Shown: positions 19,636-29,216, numbered from the stretch's first letter. The stretch is DNA of 64,000 nucleotides from Tenericutes bacterium MO-XQ (GCA_002838185.1 CP017948.1:1302001-1366000), one strand, 5' to 3'. The notes: generated by a model from the letters alone, not told the origin. Numbers and translations are program-made.

Positions 19636-19710
19636 GTGGGCGTCGTATAATGGTTATTACACGTGCTTGCCAAGCATGAAATGGGGGTCCGATTCCCCTC
19701 GCCCGCTCCA
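19636..19710 (+). tRNA. tRNA-Gly (anticodon GCC)
   Basis: A 75-nt cloverleaf with encoded CCA. The acceptor stem GTGGGCG / CGCCCGC has a G-U pair at the second position. The D-arm region TCGTATAATGGTTATTAC is typical of glycine tRNAs. The anticodon loop is TTGCCAA, giving GCC. The T arm is GGGGG TCCGATT CCCCT. The discriminator is T. Confidence 0.95.
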
Positions 19711-19721
19711 TATGAAATCAT

Positions 19722-19750
19722 AAAGCTATGCAACAGCATAGCTTTTTTTA
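19722..19750 (+). terminator. Terminator of tRNA-Gly
   Basis: A strong 10-bp stem AAAGCTATGC / GCATAGCTTT with an AACA loop and a T run, 12 bp after the tRNA. It is symmetric enough to also stop the opposing gene that ends at 19754. Confidence 0.9.
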
Positions 19751-19753
19751 TGC

Positions 19754-20443
19754 TTATTTTTCGTTTAATACCTTAATCAATTTGATAAAACTGATAAATA
19801 ACAATACAATACCTAATATACCATAAATCCAATATGATAGAATTTCATATCCAGCTTGTTCAATTACTAAATCAATTAAGAAAAACGGCATACTAATCAC
19901 AAAACTAATCACCCATAAATAAAATGCAACTTTTGATCTAATTAACATCAAGAAACATGCGATCCCTGCATTTAAAACTGCATATTCAAATCCAAATCTA
20001 ATATATAAGTAAATAGCAAACGGAATGATTAATGGGTAAAAAGCCATTTTAAGTTCTGTTTTTTCTTCATTCATAAATGCTGATATCACAAAGAAAACCA
20101 AATATAAGGCAATCACAGAACCAATAGCATCTATCGGTTCAATGGTAGACATAAAAGTCAATGTTCCAAAATTAAAACTTAAAATATCTTGCGTAAATGC
20201 ATACAAGTATTGACCAAACAATCCAAAGAGCATCAATAAGTGTGATGCTAATATTTTTCTATCAAATTGCAAATACATCACAGCAAGTCCTATAAAGACT
20301 ACAGGAAATATATAGATAAGTCCATCAAAAAAATCATAGGTCGAAAGAATTACATCCATAAGTTTATATAAAATAAACAGAAAAAGAAAAATGATTTGTT
20401 TATTAAATGATAATTTGTGCATAAATGATTTTATATATAACAT
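19754..20443 (-). CDS. Polytopic membrane protein of unknown function
   Basis: A 229-residue, strongly hydrophobic protein with about six or seven predicted membrane segments. I do not recognise the family. The layout (short basic N-terminus, then paired helices with a short polar loop around residues 65-75, and a C-terminal KLIKVLNEK) resembles the 231-residue protein encoded at 22978, so the two may be distant paralogs flanking the mscS and FN3-like genes. AAGGAGT precedes the start. Confidence 0.7.
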   Translation of the reverse strand: MLYIKSFMHKLSFNKQIIFLFLFILYKLMDVILSTYDFFDGLIYIFPVVFIGLAVMYLQFDRKILASHLLMLFGLFGQYLYAFTQDILSFNFGTLTFMSTIEPIDAIGSVIALYLVFFVISAFMNEEKTELKMAFYPLIIPFAIYLYIRFGFEYAVLNAGIACFLMLIRSKVAFYLWVISFVISMPFFLIDLVIEQAGYEILSYWIYGILGIVLLFISFIKLIKVLNEK

Positions 20444-20495
20444 AGCAATACTCCTTATGAATGATTTCTCTTTTATTTTATCATTTCTAAAAAGA

Positions 20496-20523
20496 TAAAA
20501 AAACCTAATTCGTTGAATTAGGT
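20496..20523 (-). terminator. Terminator downstream of mscS-like gene
   Basis: Stem ACCTAATTC / GAATTAGGT with a 3-nt loop, followed on the minus strand by seven T residues. It ends the mscS-containing operon. Confidence 0.88.
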
Positions 20524-20551
20524 CTTATACATCACAAAAGGTTCTCTTTTT

Positions 20552-21508
20552 TTACTCTTTTTTATCTGTTTGATTTTGATGTATGGTAAGTTGTGGAAAT
20601 GGAATATTGATTTGATGTCGATCAAAAAGTAATTTTACTTCTCTATTAAGTGCTCTTCTTACAGAATGTTTATTTTGTTCTTCTGTCTTAGCAACTATCC
20701 TACAAACAACAGCTGAATCCGCTAGTTGATCAACTCCATAATAAAACGGACCTTCTTTGATATTAGGAATATTTTTTCTGATCAGTTCTAGATTTTCTTT
20801 AATCACGTTTTCAACTTTTTCTAAATCTGCTCCATATTCAATACCAATATCACATATTGCAATTGAAAGTGAACTTGTAGTGTTAATAACGTTTTTAATA
20901 TCAGAGTTGTTAATAATTAATACATCTCCATATATATCTTCGATTTTTGTAACTCTAAGTCCTATGTCTTTAACTGTACCTCTCATATGTTCAAGTTCTA
21001 CAATATCACCAACAACAAATAATTTTTGTGTGATAATAGCTAACCCTGCAAACATATCTTCTAATAGACTTTGAGCACCAAAGCTGATTGCTAATCCTAA
21101 TATCCCAGCACCAGCTAAAAGTGTTGGTGTATCAATACCCCATGCACTCAAAATTAAAAATACAGCAATGAGTATGGAAATTATCTTAACAAATCCTTTG
21201 AGCAGATTCCCAATGGTTTCAGATCTAGCTCCTTTTTTAGTGCTTAAGGAAACAATAATCATACATAACTTATTTAATATCCATATAAAGATAATAATTG
21301 CTAAACTTTCTAATAAAGTTACATATCTATCCTCAAAAAATCTGATGAGGTTAAAAAATTTACCAATGCTGTTTTCAATAATTAACGCAAAAGTAGATCC
21401 TGGAAAAACAACATTAGCTAAGCTACCAATTAAGATAAACAAGATAATAACAACAGCTACAGTTACAATTTCAATTTTTTCTTTTTTTGTTCGGTTTTTA
21501 AAGTTCAT
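20552..21508 (-). CDS. MscS-family mechanosensitive channel
   Basis: A 318-residue small-conductance mechanosensitive channel subunit. Hydrophobic helices lie near residues 15-38, 62-90 and 105-125. The pore-lining TM3 region LLAGAGILGLAISFGAQSLL has the Gly/Ala packing pattern of MscS, followed by the beta domain (VGDIVEL, GTVKDIGLRVTKI, VLIINNSDI). It opens on membrane tension to release solutes in osmotic downshock, which matters in a wall-less cell. The gene is 11 bp downstream of the FN3-like gene, probably in one operon. Confidence 0.92.
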   Translation of the reverse strand: MNFKNRTKKEKIEIVTVAVVIILFILIGSLANVVFPGSTFALIIENSIGKFFNLIRFFEDRYVTLLESLAIIIFIWILNKLCMIIVSLSTKKGARSETIGNLLKGFVKIISILIAVFLILSAWGIDTPTLLAGAGILGLAISFGAQSLLEDMFAGLAIITQKLFVVGDIVELEHMRGTVKDIGLRVTKIEDIYGDVLIINNSDIKNVINTTSSLSIAICDIGIEYGADLEKVENVIKENLELIRKNIPNIKEGPFYYGVDQLADSAVVCRIVAKTEEQNKHSVRRALNREVKLLFDRHQINIPFPQLTIHQNQTDKKE

Positions 21509-21519
21509 AATTTCTCTCC

Positions 21520-22836
21520 TTAAGACTCTATAATTTCATCTATAATGATATGATTCATTGTATAATCGGTTTGATTTCTTACCCCAATAACCATTTCATA
21601 TTGTTCTAAATCTGGATAAAGAAACTCAAAGGTTACTTCTTTTCCATCTTGAACGGGTGTGAAATCATATGTTGTTTCACTAAAATAAAATTTTTGCCCA
21701 TCAATGATTTCATAAATGATAACATATGGGATTTGGAAATAGTGATTTGGATCATTTAAATAAATATAAATATCGATGCCATGATCTAGATATGTGATCT
21801 CATAGCTTATATCGTAATCGTCAAGTGTTTGTTCAATTAAAGTGTGCAACAATACAGATATTTCTCTTTTTGTTTGTGGATCTATGTAATAAGCCCATAT
21901 CTCTACTTTATAATCCACATTTTTTCTTAATCTATCAAATGTGATGATTGATCCACCATGATGAAACTCAAAATCATTGGTTTCTATTTGTAATTCTTCT
22001 AAGAGTACTTTGTTATCATAGATTTTTGCCGTATATGAAATATTTTCAGTAAAATAGAAGTCACTGTAGAATGTAAATGATAAACTCGATTTTGTTTTTC
22101 GTTCCAAATAGATATCTGTAGATAAGTTTATCGGTGTGTAGATCGTTAACTCATCTAAAATCCTTGTTGACCCATCTTTTAACAGAGCTTCTAAATAAAT
22201 ATTAACACGTTCATGTTCTGAAAAAATATCTGTAAGTTCTACCCGATCAGTAGGTCCAAAAACTTCGACCATATCATAAAACTGTGGTTCTTCATCTATA
22301 TATAAATACGTATAATACATATAAACATGTTCAAATAATGCTTCTTCATCTGATAATAATACTTCAACTTCATATGTATAGAAGATATCAACCATATCAG
22401 TCATTTCATAAGAAATAATTGCACCATCTGATGATGCTTTAGTTTTAACCCTCATGGAGGTAAGCTTCTCCTGACCGAAACCCTTATTTCCGTAGACTTC
22501 AAGGTAATAACTAGTATTGGGTCTTAAGTTATCAAATATGCCAACATTTAACCCTAGATCAAGCTCAGCAGTGTAATCTTCTAATTGTCCATCTAATACA
22601 ATTTCCAAGCTTGTTAAATCTAATGCTTGATCCTCATCTGTTACGGTTACTTGATAGACAATCTCACTTTCAAAAGTTTTAACATTCTCAATTGATGCAA
22701 CAGGACTTTTTGGTATTGCGACAGCAACAGCAACTACGACAATTGCTGTTAAAGTAAAAGAGGATATAAAAGAACGAATAGCTTCGTATCTTTTCATATC
22801 CTTCTGTTGTTTTTTAAATTTTTCTTTTTTATCCAT
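21520..22836 (-). CDS. Membrane-anchored extracellular protein with fibronectin III-like repeats
   Basis: A 438-residue protein with a charged cytosolic N-terminus (MDKKEKFKKQQKDMKRYEA), one membrane anchor at about residues 22-44, and an extracellular remainder. The remainder is beta-rich, with repeated patterns such as DNLRPNTSYYLEVYG and DRLRKNVDYKVEIWAY that are typical of fibronectin type III F-G strands; I count about four repeats. No catalytic motif is visible. It lies upstream of mscS with an 11-bp gap. A surface or envelope role is inferred only. Confidence 0.72.
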   Translation of the reverse strand: MDKKEKFKKQQKDMKRYEAIRSFISSFTLTAIVVVAVAVAIPKSPVASIENVKTFESEIVYQVTVTDEDQALDLTSLEIVLDGQLEDYTAELDLGLNVGIFDNLRPNTSYYLEVYGNKGFGQEKLTSMRVKTKASSDGAIISYEMTDMVDIFYTYEVEVLLSDEEALFEHVYMYYTYLYIDEEPQFYDMVEVFGPTDRVELTDIFSEHERVNIYLEALLKDGSTRILDELTIYTPINLSTDIYLERKTKSSLSFTFYSDFYFTENISYTAKIYDNKVLLEELQIETNDFEFHHGGSIITFDRLRKNVDYKVEIWAYYIDPQTKREISVLLHTLIEQTLDDYDISYEITYLDHGIDIYIYLNDPNHYFQIPYVIIYEIIDGQKFYFSETTYDFTPVQDGKEVTFEFLYPDLEQYEMVIGVRNQTDYTMNHIIIDEIIES

Positions 22837-22936
22837 CTAAATCCCTCAACTTATATAAAGTAGTCAAATAGATGCTAAAACAAGTTGTATTTATAATTAT
22901 TATACAACGATAAAAATGATTATTTATAAAAAAATT

Positions 22937-22968
22937 ATAAAAAAAGCCTAATTCTTGTGAATTAAGCT
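22937..22968 (-). terminator. Terminator of the membrane-protein gene at 22978
   Basis: Stem AGCCTAATTC / GAATTAAGCT (one G-T pair) with a TTGT loop and a following T run on the minus strand. The arm sequence resembles the terminator at 20503. Confidence 0.8.
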
Positions 22969-22977
22969 TTCGATTTA

Positions 22978-23673
22978 TTATTTTTTAAGTTCTCCGATGA
23001 TGCCTTTGACAGCTCCAAAAATAAGATAAAATGCAAAGAATGAAAATAGATAATACCCTATTGAGATACTTAATAAGTTTGTATTGATGAGACGATCAAT
23101 AAAATCAAAAGGTACATCAATAACACCAGCAGCTAAGAATAAAATCGTTGGTAATGGTAATCCAAAGAATAATGAAATGACTGGTAGTAATAACTTGTTA
23201 ACAGCTGTAAAGAATCCGCTTCTTAAGAAAAAGAATGTAAATGCAATAACTGCTGTAAGTGCAATATCTTTTCTTTCAATTTTTTGTGGTTTGCTATTTT
23301 TTAAATATAATGATAATGCCATGAGTAATAGATAGACAAATCCTAAAAATGCAACGATAATCTCCCAAGATAAAGGAACACCTAAACCAAATGGTTTAAA
23401 TCTCAAGGATAAAATCGAATTAATGAATGCAAAAGCTCCTGATAAATAAGCAAACATAAACAATGATGCATGAGCTGCAAACTCTTTACCTTTTAGTAGT
23501 AAATATGCAATCCCAATTGAAATTAGTGCAATTGGTGCATACACTTCAAGTGCTGGTAAGAACCCACCATAATTTCCAATACGATCATAAACTGCAAATC
23601 CTAAAAAAATAAATAAAATGACCATGCGTATTGAAACATCAATCTTATTAGAAAAATCTTTAATGAATTTCAT
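22978..23673 (-). CDS. Polytopic membrane protein of unknown function
   Basis: A 231-residue, very hydrophobic protein with about six membrane helices and a basic C-terminus (IIGELKK). No family motif is recognised. Its pattern YLLLKGKEFAAHASLFMFAY lines up with YLQFDRKILASHLLMLFGLF in the product of 19754, and total length is nearly identical, so the two look like diverged paralogs. It has its own terminator. Confidence 0.7.
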   Translation of the reverse strand: MKFIKDFSNKIDVSIRMVILFIFLGFAVYDRIGNYGGFLPALEVYAPIALISIGIAYLLLKGKEFAAHASLFMFAYLSGAFAFINSILSLRFKPFGLGVPLSWEIIVAFLGFVYLLLMALSLYLKNSKPQKIERKDIALTAVIAFTFFFLRSGFFTAVNKLLLPVISLFFGLPLPTILFLAAGVIDVPFDFIDRLINTNLLSISIGYYLFSFFAFYLIFGAVKGIIGELKK

Positions 23674-23732
23674 ATGTGTAATCTCCTTATAACTTTTATA
23701 TTTATTATATCAAAAATTTTGATTGATAAGTC

Positions 23733-24707
23733 TTATTTGCTTAGTTTAAAGTTAGGATACGTATGATAAAACTCAATTTTTACTTTGATAAAGGATTCTA
23801 GTTCTAAAAGAATTTGATATAAAATAGCTCTAGTTTCAAATTCCTCTCTTGTTTTTGGTAAATCTGATAATCTATATTTTGTTAACATTTCATGGATAGC
23901 ATTTAAATGTTTATCTCCTTCATCAAAACGACCAATTGCAAAACATAGCTTTTTAATATAATCTACAATTTCATCTGCATAAGGATGGATACACTTCACT
24001 TTTACTGCTTGTTCAAACATATGATTCAAATAGGTTGCTTGTGTGCTTCTCATATACACATAAGCGAGATAGCTTTGATCATTTTGAAATAAAATATTTT
24101 TATCCGTAATTTCAACTTGTTGGATCACAGATTTTAATTTTTGATCAAGATGGTTATAATACACATAATATGTATCATGATATTCAGGATCTTTAACCAA
24201 AAAAGATAACATCATCAAATGATCTTTGATATAGCCATCAATGGTTGCAACATGTTTTAGTAAATCTTTCTCACCTGCAGTTGGATAAAAGGTGTTAAAA
24301 AGCATTGCAATCCCAATCGATACAATCACTAATAATGATTCATCTACAAAAAACGTAAATGAAAATTCACCTTTCACTAAAAAATGGGTAACAACAACTA
24401 AAGCAGACACAATACCTTCTTGAATTTTAAAATAAAATGATGATAGCGTTAAGATAAAAACCAGTACCATAAAAACCCAAAACTCATAGCCGAATATCCA
24501 AAATAAAAAGACCGATAAAAACATCGCATAAAACACATCAATGATGCGTTTGATTGCGATGATAATCGAGTCTTTTTTTGTTAGTTGAATAGATAATAAA
24601 GCTAAAATACCACCTGTAAGCCAATATTCTAAACCAATCCATCTTGAAATAAGTCCAGCAATAAGCGTGACAAGTGTCATTTTAATTGTTGTATGAATCA
24701 TTCTCAT
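23733..24707 (-). CDS. Aromatic acid exporter / FUSC-like membrane protein
   Basis: A 324-residue protein. The N-terminal half has about six closely packed membrane helices (residues ~5-150, including GLEYWLTGGILALLSIQLTKK, typical of the DUF939/ArAE_1 family). The C-terminal half is a soluble helical domain. The family exports small aromatic acids in some bacteria; many members are uncharacterised. It starts 5 bp after the stop of the nucleotide phosphatase gene at 24713, so the two are cotranscribed. Confidence 0.75.
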   Translation of the reverse strand: MRMIHTTIKMTLVTLIAGLISRWIGLEYWLTGGILALLSIQLTKKDSIIIAIKRIIDVFYAMFLSVFLFWIFGYEFWVFMVLVFILTLSSFYFKIQEGIVSALVVVTHFLVKGEFSFTFFVDESLLVIVSIGIAMLFNTFYPTAGEKDLLKHVATIDGYIKDHLMMLSFLVKDPEYHDTYYVYYNHLDQKLKSVIQQVEITDKNILFQNDQSYLAYVYMRSTQATYLNHMFEQAVKVKCIHPYADEIVDYIKKLCFAIGRFDEGDKHLNAIHEMLTKYRLSDLPKTREEFETRAILYQILLELESFIKVKIEFYHTYPNFKLSK

Positions 24708-24712
24708 ATCAT

Positions 24713-25243
24713 TTACCTTTTATGCATACGTTTATATTGATCATAATATAAATGTATATCTGATAAGTCAAAAGGCTTTTCTTTGTTTTTTATTCTTTCA
24801 AGTAGTATATCAAGTTGCGCTTTGATGATGTCATCAATTTCCTCAGGGTAACACATCTTATCTGCATGAACATTATATTCTTTCTCATCTAAAATGATAT
24901 AATTCCCATCAGGAAAAACTTTGACATCTAAATCATAATCAATGTACTTAACAGCTTCTCCATCAAATAGATATGGACTTGATAAATTACAATAAAAGTA
25001 AACCCCGTCTTTCTTTAGCATACCAATGATATTGAACCATAAATCGTTATAAAAATAACATATTGCAGGTTCTTTTGTATGCCAGCTTCTTCCATCATGC
25101 TCAATGACTCTTGTGCGATGATGTCCAGTTACTAAACAATGTTGATCTTCAGATAATATGGTTGTTTTTTTCCAAATTCTATGAAGGCGTTTATTATGTT
25201 TATAACTGTGAATTGGTACATGCATACCGGTTGATAATTTCAT
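24713..25243 (-). CDS. Nucleoside tri-/diphosphatase (Ntdp/YgaC-like, DUF402)
   Basis: A 176-residue DUF402 protein. The family core is easy to see: IHSYKHNKRLHRIW at the N-terminus, DGRSWHTKEPAICYFY in the middle, then CNLSSPYLFDGEAVKYIDYDLD and KVFPDGNYIILDEKEY with the metal-binding acidic residues. Staphylococcal and streptococcal relatives hydrolyse nucleoside tri- and diphosphates. It probably works in the cytosol on nucleotide pools, complementing RdgB. It precedes the ArAE-like gene by 5 bp. Confidence 0.88.
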   Translation of the reverse strand: MKLSTGMHVPIHSYKHNKRLHRIWKKTTILSEDQHCLVTGHHRTRVIEHDGRSWHTKEPAICYFYNDLWFNIIGMLKKDGVYFYCNLSSPYLFDGEAVKYIDYDLDVKVFPDGNYIILDEKEYNVHADKMCYPEEIDDIIKAQLDILLERIKNKEKPFDLSDIHLYYDQYKRMHKR

Positions 25244-25332
25244 AAAACCACCTCAAATGTTGTTATTATTATAACATTTTTTTAGATTTTTTCTATGCAA
25301 AATGTTTTTTCAATGAAAGAAGTTTCAATTAA

Positions 25333-26355
25333 TTACCATTTATTTTCAACACGTTCAGCAAAACCAATCATATCTTTTATTTTTATTGTCTTTTGATTCA
25401 CTTTAAATGTTCCAGAAAATTTACCAAAAACTTGATGTTGATCAGACATTAAAATTAGTATATTCGTACGTGAATTTCGATCTAGGATAGGTTCAAATGT
25501 TAAATCGATTGCACCATCTTTTGATTTAAATGTCCATGGGCTTAAGTAATCTAATTGATCCTCTTTTTTAGGAATGACGAACTCCACATCGCTTAATTTA
25601 AATGTTTGATCATCATAAAAAAGCATATTTTCACTTGCTTTTGATGTGTCACCAAAACCGTACCCAAGATTAAAACCTATCTTATGTCCATCTTGTAAAC
25701 CGCTTAAACTAGACCAGTACCAAACATTATGATATGTCCAAGCGCCTCTTCCCCAGTCTAAGACACCATATGCATCATTAAAATCAAAGATTTCTTCGCC
25801 TAATGTGACATGACCAGATGATTTTAATAAGTTTATTTTTTGATTATAATAAAATCTTTTTCTATCTTCGAAAGGAGTTGCGATGACCATAGAATCATTG
25901 ATCATTGGATCTAAATATAATTCAACAATGAGTGCTCTTCCTTTTTTGTCAAAATTAGGGATTTCAGCTTCTATATGTCTTTTATCTTTTTCAAGTTTAT
26001 AAGAGATTTTCCATTGTCCTTTACTTACATTAACATCACCTTTTTCACTTGATTCAGGCATACCAAAACGTTTAAAAGGTATCCATCCCATTTTTGATTT
26101 CGAAATCTCTTTTTTAAGATTAAAATCAAGAAGGGTCACACTTAAAAGCCACATATATCCATTATCTGCAACCGTAAGTGCAATACCATAATCATTGTTA
26201 CCTACATAGTAGTAATCCCATTCTTTAAGACATATTCTACTGTTTTTAACAAGTTTCTTGTCATATGTTTTAACCAAAGATGTATGATACCCAGCTTCAA
26301 TGAGTTCTCCATTATCATTTAATAGTGGCCCTTTTGATAGTTTGTTTTCTTTCAT
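25333..26355 (-). CDS. DUF2804 family protein
   Basis: A 340-residue protein matching what I recall of DUF2804: an N-terminal GPLLNDNGELIEAGY, a central DWGRGAWTYHNVWYW, and a series of beta strands. No signal peptide or membrane helix is seen. The function of the family is not established; a lipocalin-like or lipid-related role has been suggested from fold resemblance. It is a single gene, with a 90-bp gap on its 3' side and a terminator for a neighbouring gene just upstream. Confidence 0.8.
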   Translation of the reverse strand: MKENKLSKGPLLNDNGELIEAGYHTSLVKTYDKKLVKNSRICLKEWDYYYVGNNDYGIALTVADNGYMWLLSVTLLDFNLKKEISKSKMGWIPFKRFGMPESSEKGDVNVSKGQWKISYKLEKDKRHIEAEIPNFDKKGRALIVELYLDPMINDSMVIATPFEDRKRFYYNQKINLLKSSGHVTLGEEIFDFNDAYGVLDWGRGAWTYHNVWYWSSLSGLQDGHKIGFNLGYGFGDTSKASENMLFYDDQTFKLSDVEFVIPKKEDQLDYLSPWTFKSKDGAIDLTFEPILDRNSRTNILILMSDQHQVFGKFSGTFKVNQKTIKIKDMIGFAERVENKW

Positions 26356-26440
26356 AAGATAACCTCCCTTAAATATAGTATACCAAAAAAGAAAACTACT
26401 TTATATAGAGTCATGATTTATCTTAGTACTATTTATAACA

Positions 26441-26467
26441 ATAAAAAAACCTTACTTTAGCAAGGTT
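26441..26467 (-). terminator. Terminator of the DUF4256 gene
   Basis: Eight-bp stem AACCTTAC / GCAAGGTT (one G-T pair) with a TTTA loop, followed on the minus strand by seven T residues. It overlaps the stop codon region at 26466. Confidence 0.82.
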
Positions 26468-26984
26468 AAGTTATTTTTAAATATCCTCTAAAACCACGTG
26501 ATCCATAATAAGAATCCGCTCCATTATGGTAAATAAACGTTGTTTTATATCTATGATCACCAAATAATGCTCCACCTAGTGATCTTATATCATCTGGAGT
26601 TTTAATCCAACTGGATGTTTTCAAATCTATAGGTTCTAATGATTGCATATATCTATACATATTCTCATTCATAAGTGTAATGCCTATTTTTTTTGCAAAA
26701 GCTTCAGCAGATGTTTCTGGTGGGAATTTTTTTCTTGAAAGTCTAGCTTCTTCGTCGTAACAAACACTCGTTCTAGGTTTTGGTGTTTCTTTTGAAAAAT
26801 CCACATAATATAGTTCATCATGGAACATAATCACATCCGGTTCTCCATCATATTTTTCCATTTCTGAAATGATATTTAGATATTTTTGATTCAGTTTTTT
26901 TTCTACATCTTCCCAATGAAGCTCAGGATGACGCTCCTTATTCTCATTAAATCTTATTTTTAGTTGTTCTAGAATTTGATTCAT
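26466..26984 (-). CDS. DUF4256 family protein
   Basis: About 172 residues of the DUF4256 family. Recognisable segments are GEPDVIMF, SVCYDEEARLSRKKFPP, KTSSWIKTPDDIRSLGGALF and the C-terminal YHNGADSYYGSRGFRG. The open frame extends to 27065, but AGGAGA lies just before the ATG at 26984, which gives the expected N-terminus MNQILEQLKIRF. The biochemical role of the family is unknown. It is divergent from the frameshifted gene at 27111. Confidence 0.85.
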   Translation of the reverse strand: MNQILEQLKIRFNENKERHPELHWEDVEKKLNQKYLNIISEMEKYDGEPDVIMFHDELYYVDFSKETPKPRTSVCYDEEARLSRKKFPPETSAEAFAKKIGITLMNENMYRYMQSLEPIDLKTSSWIKTPDDIRSLGGALFGDHRYKTTFIYHNGADSYYGSRGFRGYLKIT

Positions 26985-27058
26985 ATATAAAATCTCCTTT
27001 GCTTTAATCATACAAAAAGTGTTTATACTTAACAAATAAAACGCAACATTTTCAATTA

Positions 27059-27087
27059 TTGACAAGATAACACAGATGCGCTATCAT
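27059..27087 (+). promoter_or_regulatory. Promoter of the frameshifted gene at 27111
   Basis: TTGACA (27059-27064), 17-bp spacer, TATCAT (27082-27087). It lies 23 bp before the start codon, with GAGG as ribosome binding site. Confidence 0.82.
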
Positions 27088-27110
27088 AAAATAAAACGAG
27101 GTAATTTTAA

Positions 27111-27541
27111 ATGATTGGGAAATTTGAAGTGATCCATGTAGATTTTAAGTATTTAATTAGTGCTATGGGTGAAACTAGAGAACAAGCACAAGCATTGATT
27201 ACAGATTATCTAGAAGAAAACAATATCAAAGCGCTTGATTATTTTAATTTTGATTTAGTTATTACAAAAGCTGGTAAAAAAATACTTTATTTATTGCTTA
27301 TGCAGCTACAAAAGAAAAAATGAGTGGAAATAAATTTATTCATAGTGTTTCATTAACTAATGATTCTTTTTTAAAGATTACATGCCCAATAGAAGATTAT
27401 GATGATTTAATTGAAGGGAAATATAAGGATCAATATGAAGCATACATAAAATCACAAAACTTAAAAATCAATTACTCTAAAATATTTGGTCTTATAAAAG
27501 CATTGGATGATCATTACGAAATACTTTTTAATTGTAAATAA
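27111..27541 (+). pseudogene. Small hypothetical gene split by a poly-A frameshift
   Basis: Two overlapping frames, 27111-27323 and 27320-27541, read as one protein if one A is added to the seven-A run at about 27274. The first frame gives VITKAGKK; the second frame then continues NTLFIAYAATKEKMSGNKF without interruption into ITCPIEDYDDLIEGKY. The combined protein would be about 143 residues, soluble, of unrecognised family. It has a strong promoter and ribosome binding site, so decay is recent, or the run is a slippage (phase-variable) site, or it is a sequencing error. The IS3-type element begins right after its stop codon. Confidence 0.65.
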
Positions 27542-27602
27542 AAAGGGGTTAAATTCAATAAAGTGGACCCAATGTCAAGGACACTTTAAAAAAAGGCAGT
27601 AA

Positions 27603-27610
27603 TATTAATT
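27603..27610. repeat. Left copy of 8-bp target-site duplication
   Basis: TATTAATT directly abuts the left end of the ISL3-type element and is repeated at 29209-29216. Eight bp is the usual duplication for ISL3 elements. Confidence 0.85.
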
Positions 27611-29208
27611 GGTCCTTTAAAATAGGTGGTGGCAAGTAAGAAAGACCCCTGTCAAGAGGATGGTGGCAAAACACCGCTTTAAAAAAGATGGTGGCAACCA
27701 AAATAAGAGCACTTGAAGATATCACTTCAGGTGCTTTTTTTACTAGCTAAATTCATGATTATTTTAGTTTAATCGGAACATCTTTATTAATTGAATATAA
27801 CATGCGGTTTCTAAGTCTATAAAAGTTTTTAATACCATTGGCGGATTTAATCACAGTTTTAATCCGATTATTTACACCTTCAATAGGCCCATTAGATAAC
27901 CTTCTATGATTGACTTTGATAAATGAGTTTTTTATCTCTTTTTTCCACTTTTGGAGTGTTTTTCCAAAATCTCTAAAAAGGTGATGATCATGATTTTTAA
28001 AGAGTCGAATAAGCTCATTAAGTTCATCATCACATGTATCATAGTCAGCAGTTAGATTAAATTCTCTATACCTTTCTTTTAATCGATATGCAGATTTTAA
28101 TGTATCATCAATAGATAATAAATAATCAAGAATAGTAGACTTATGCCAATAGGTATTGAGTTTTTGAACAGGAATTTTCCCATCATGTATATCTTCATAA
28201 TTTTTTAGAAAGAAATAGTGGAATTTTTTGAGCATGTAGTAATACATATCATCATGTTCAGGAGCACTTTTATTCAAGCGATATCGATTCATAACTTCAA
28301 TTCTAATATGTCTGATCGCATCGTTTAAATTTCTAATGATATGAAAAGAATCAACAGCAATAAGTGCGTGAGGGAATGTAAGCTCTATAACTTCTTTATA
28401 AGAAGGCCACATATCGATAACAAAAGCTTTAACACGCATTTTTTCAGATATAGGAAAACGCGAGAATACTTTAATCAAATAGTTTTTATGTCTAGTCGGA
28501 TAGATATCAATCAATTTTTGATATTTAAAATCAAAAAGCACACATGCATACTTATATTTAGAAACTTTAGATGTATAAAACTCATCCATACAAATGACTT
28601 CTGGTAAAGATCTTCTCTTCGCATCGACAAAGTGATCAAAGATATCAATGACAGTCTGTTTAGAAACAAAGTAAGTGTGAGCAGCGGAAGTAAATGTGTG
28701 GGTATAGTCTTTTAAATATTCCAATATAGAAAATTTTGTATAAGTTGAAATGGATTCATACTTAAGTGAAAATGGGTTATGTTCGTAAAAGACTTTACCA
28801 CACAATAAGCATTTATATCTTCTTGCATGATATATAAGAGCGTATTTCTTATCTAAAAGGACACTGTGTGTAATTTGGCGCATTCGATAACTGTGAAATC
28901 GTTCGGTTATATGAGAACAACTTGGACATGTCTGAGGTGATTTAAGTAAACGAAGGTGAAGAGCAATCATTTGATGAGAAGATACGGTTTCTATACTTTC
29001 AATTAAGTGTTCAATGTGTTCAAGATTCAATAATTTTATGGTATCATCATTCATGAAGACCTCTCTTTCTACGAATTAGCTAGTTACTAAAATTGTAGCA
29101 TAGATTGAGGTCTTCTTTTTATATTCAAAAAAACGCTTTAAAAAACATGGTGGTAAGCCACCATCATTTGGACAGCTATTATTTAGCCACCATCTATTTT
29201 ACATAACT
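27611..29208 (-). mobile_element. ISL3-family insertion sequence nested in the IS3 element
   Basis: About 1.6 kb, one transposase gene. The ends are inverted: the left end reads TTTAAAATAGGTGGTGGC and the right end, reverse-complemented, reads TGTAAAATAGATGGTGGC. A second GATGGTGGC copy follows inside each end. It is bounded by the 8-bp direct repeat TATTAATT. The insertion point is at the orfB stop codon of the IS3 element, so orfB may have survived. Confidence 0.85.
27759..29054 (-). CDS. ISL3-family transposase
   Basis: A 431-residue DDE transposase. The N-terminal zinc ribbon is formed by CPSC near residue 43 and CLLCG near residue 83. An HTH-like region follows around residue 130. Catalytic acidic residues are plausible in CMDEFY, VIDMWPSY and the C-terminal SNGPIEGVNNRIK, which is a hallmark of the family. 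Length is normal and no internal stop is seen, so it may be active. The gene is alone in its element. Confidence 0.92.
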   Translation of the reverse strand: MNDDTIKLLNLEHIEHLIESIETVSSHQMIALHLRLLKSPQTCPSCSHITERFHSYRMRQITHSVLLDKKYALIYHARRYKCLLCGKVFYEHNPFSLKYESISTYTKFSILEYLKDYTHTFTSAAHTYFVSKQTVIDIFDHFVDAKRRSLPEVICMDEFYTSKVSKYKYACVLFDFKYQKLIDIYPTRHKNYLIKVFSRFPISEKMRVKAFVIDMWPSYKEVIELTFPHALIAVDSFHIIRNLNDAIRHIRIEVMNRYRLNKSAPEHDDMYYYMLKKFHYFFLKNYEDIHDGKIPVQKLNTYWHKSTILDYLLSIDDTLKSAYRLKERYREFNLTADYDTCDDELNELIRLFKNHDHHLFRDFGKTLQKWKKEIKNSFIKVNHRRLSNGPIEGVNNRIKTVIKSANGIKNFYRLRNRMLYSINKDVPIKLK

Positions 29209-29216
29209 TATTAATT
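29209..29216. repeat. Right copy of 8-bp target-site duplication
   Basis: TATTAATT, identical to 27603-27610, immediately after the right end of the ISL3-type element. It overlaps the orfB stop codon. Confidence 0.85.
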
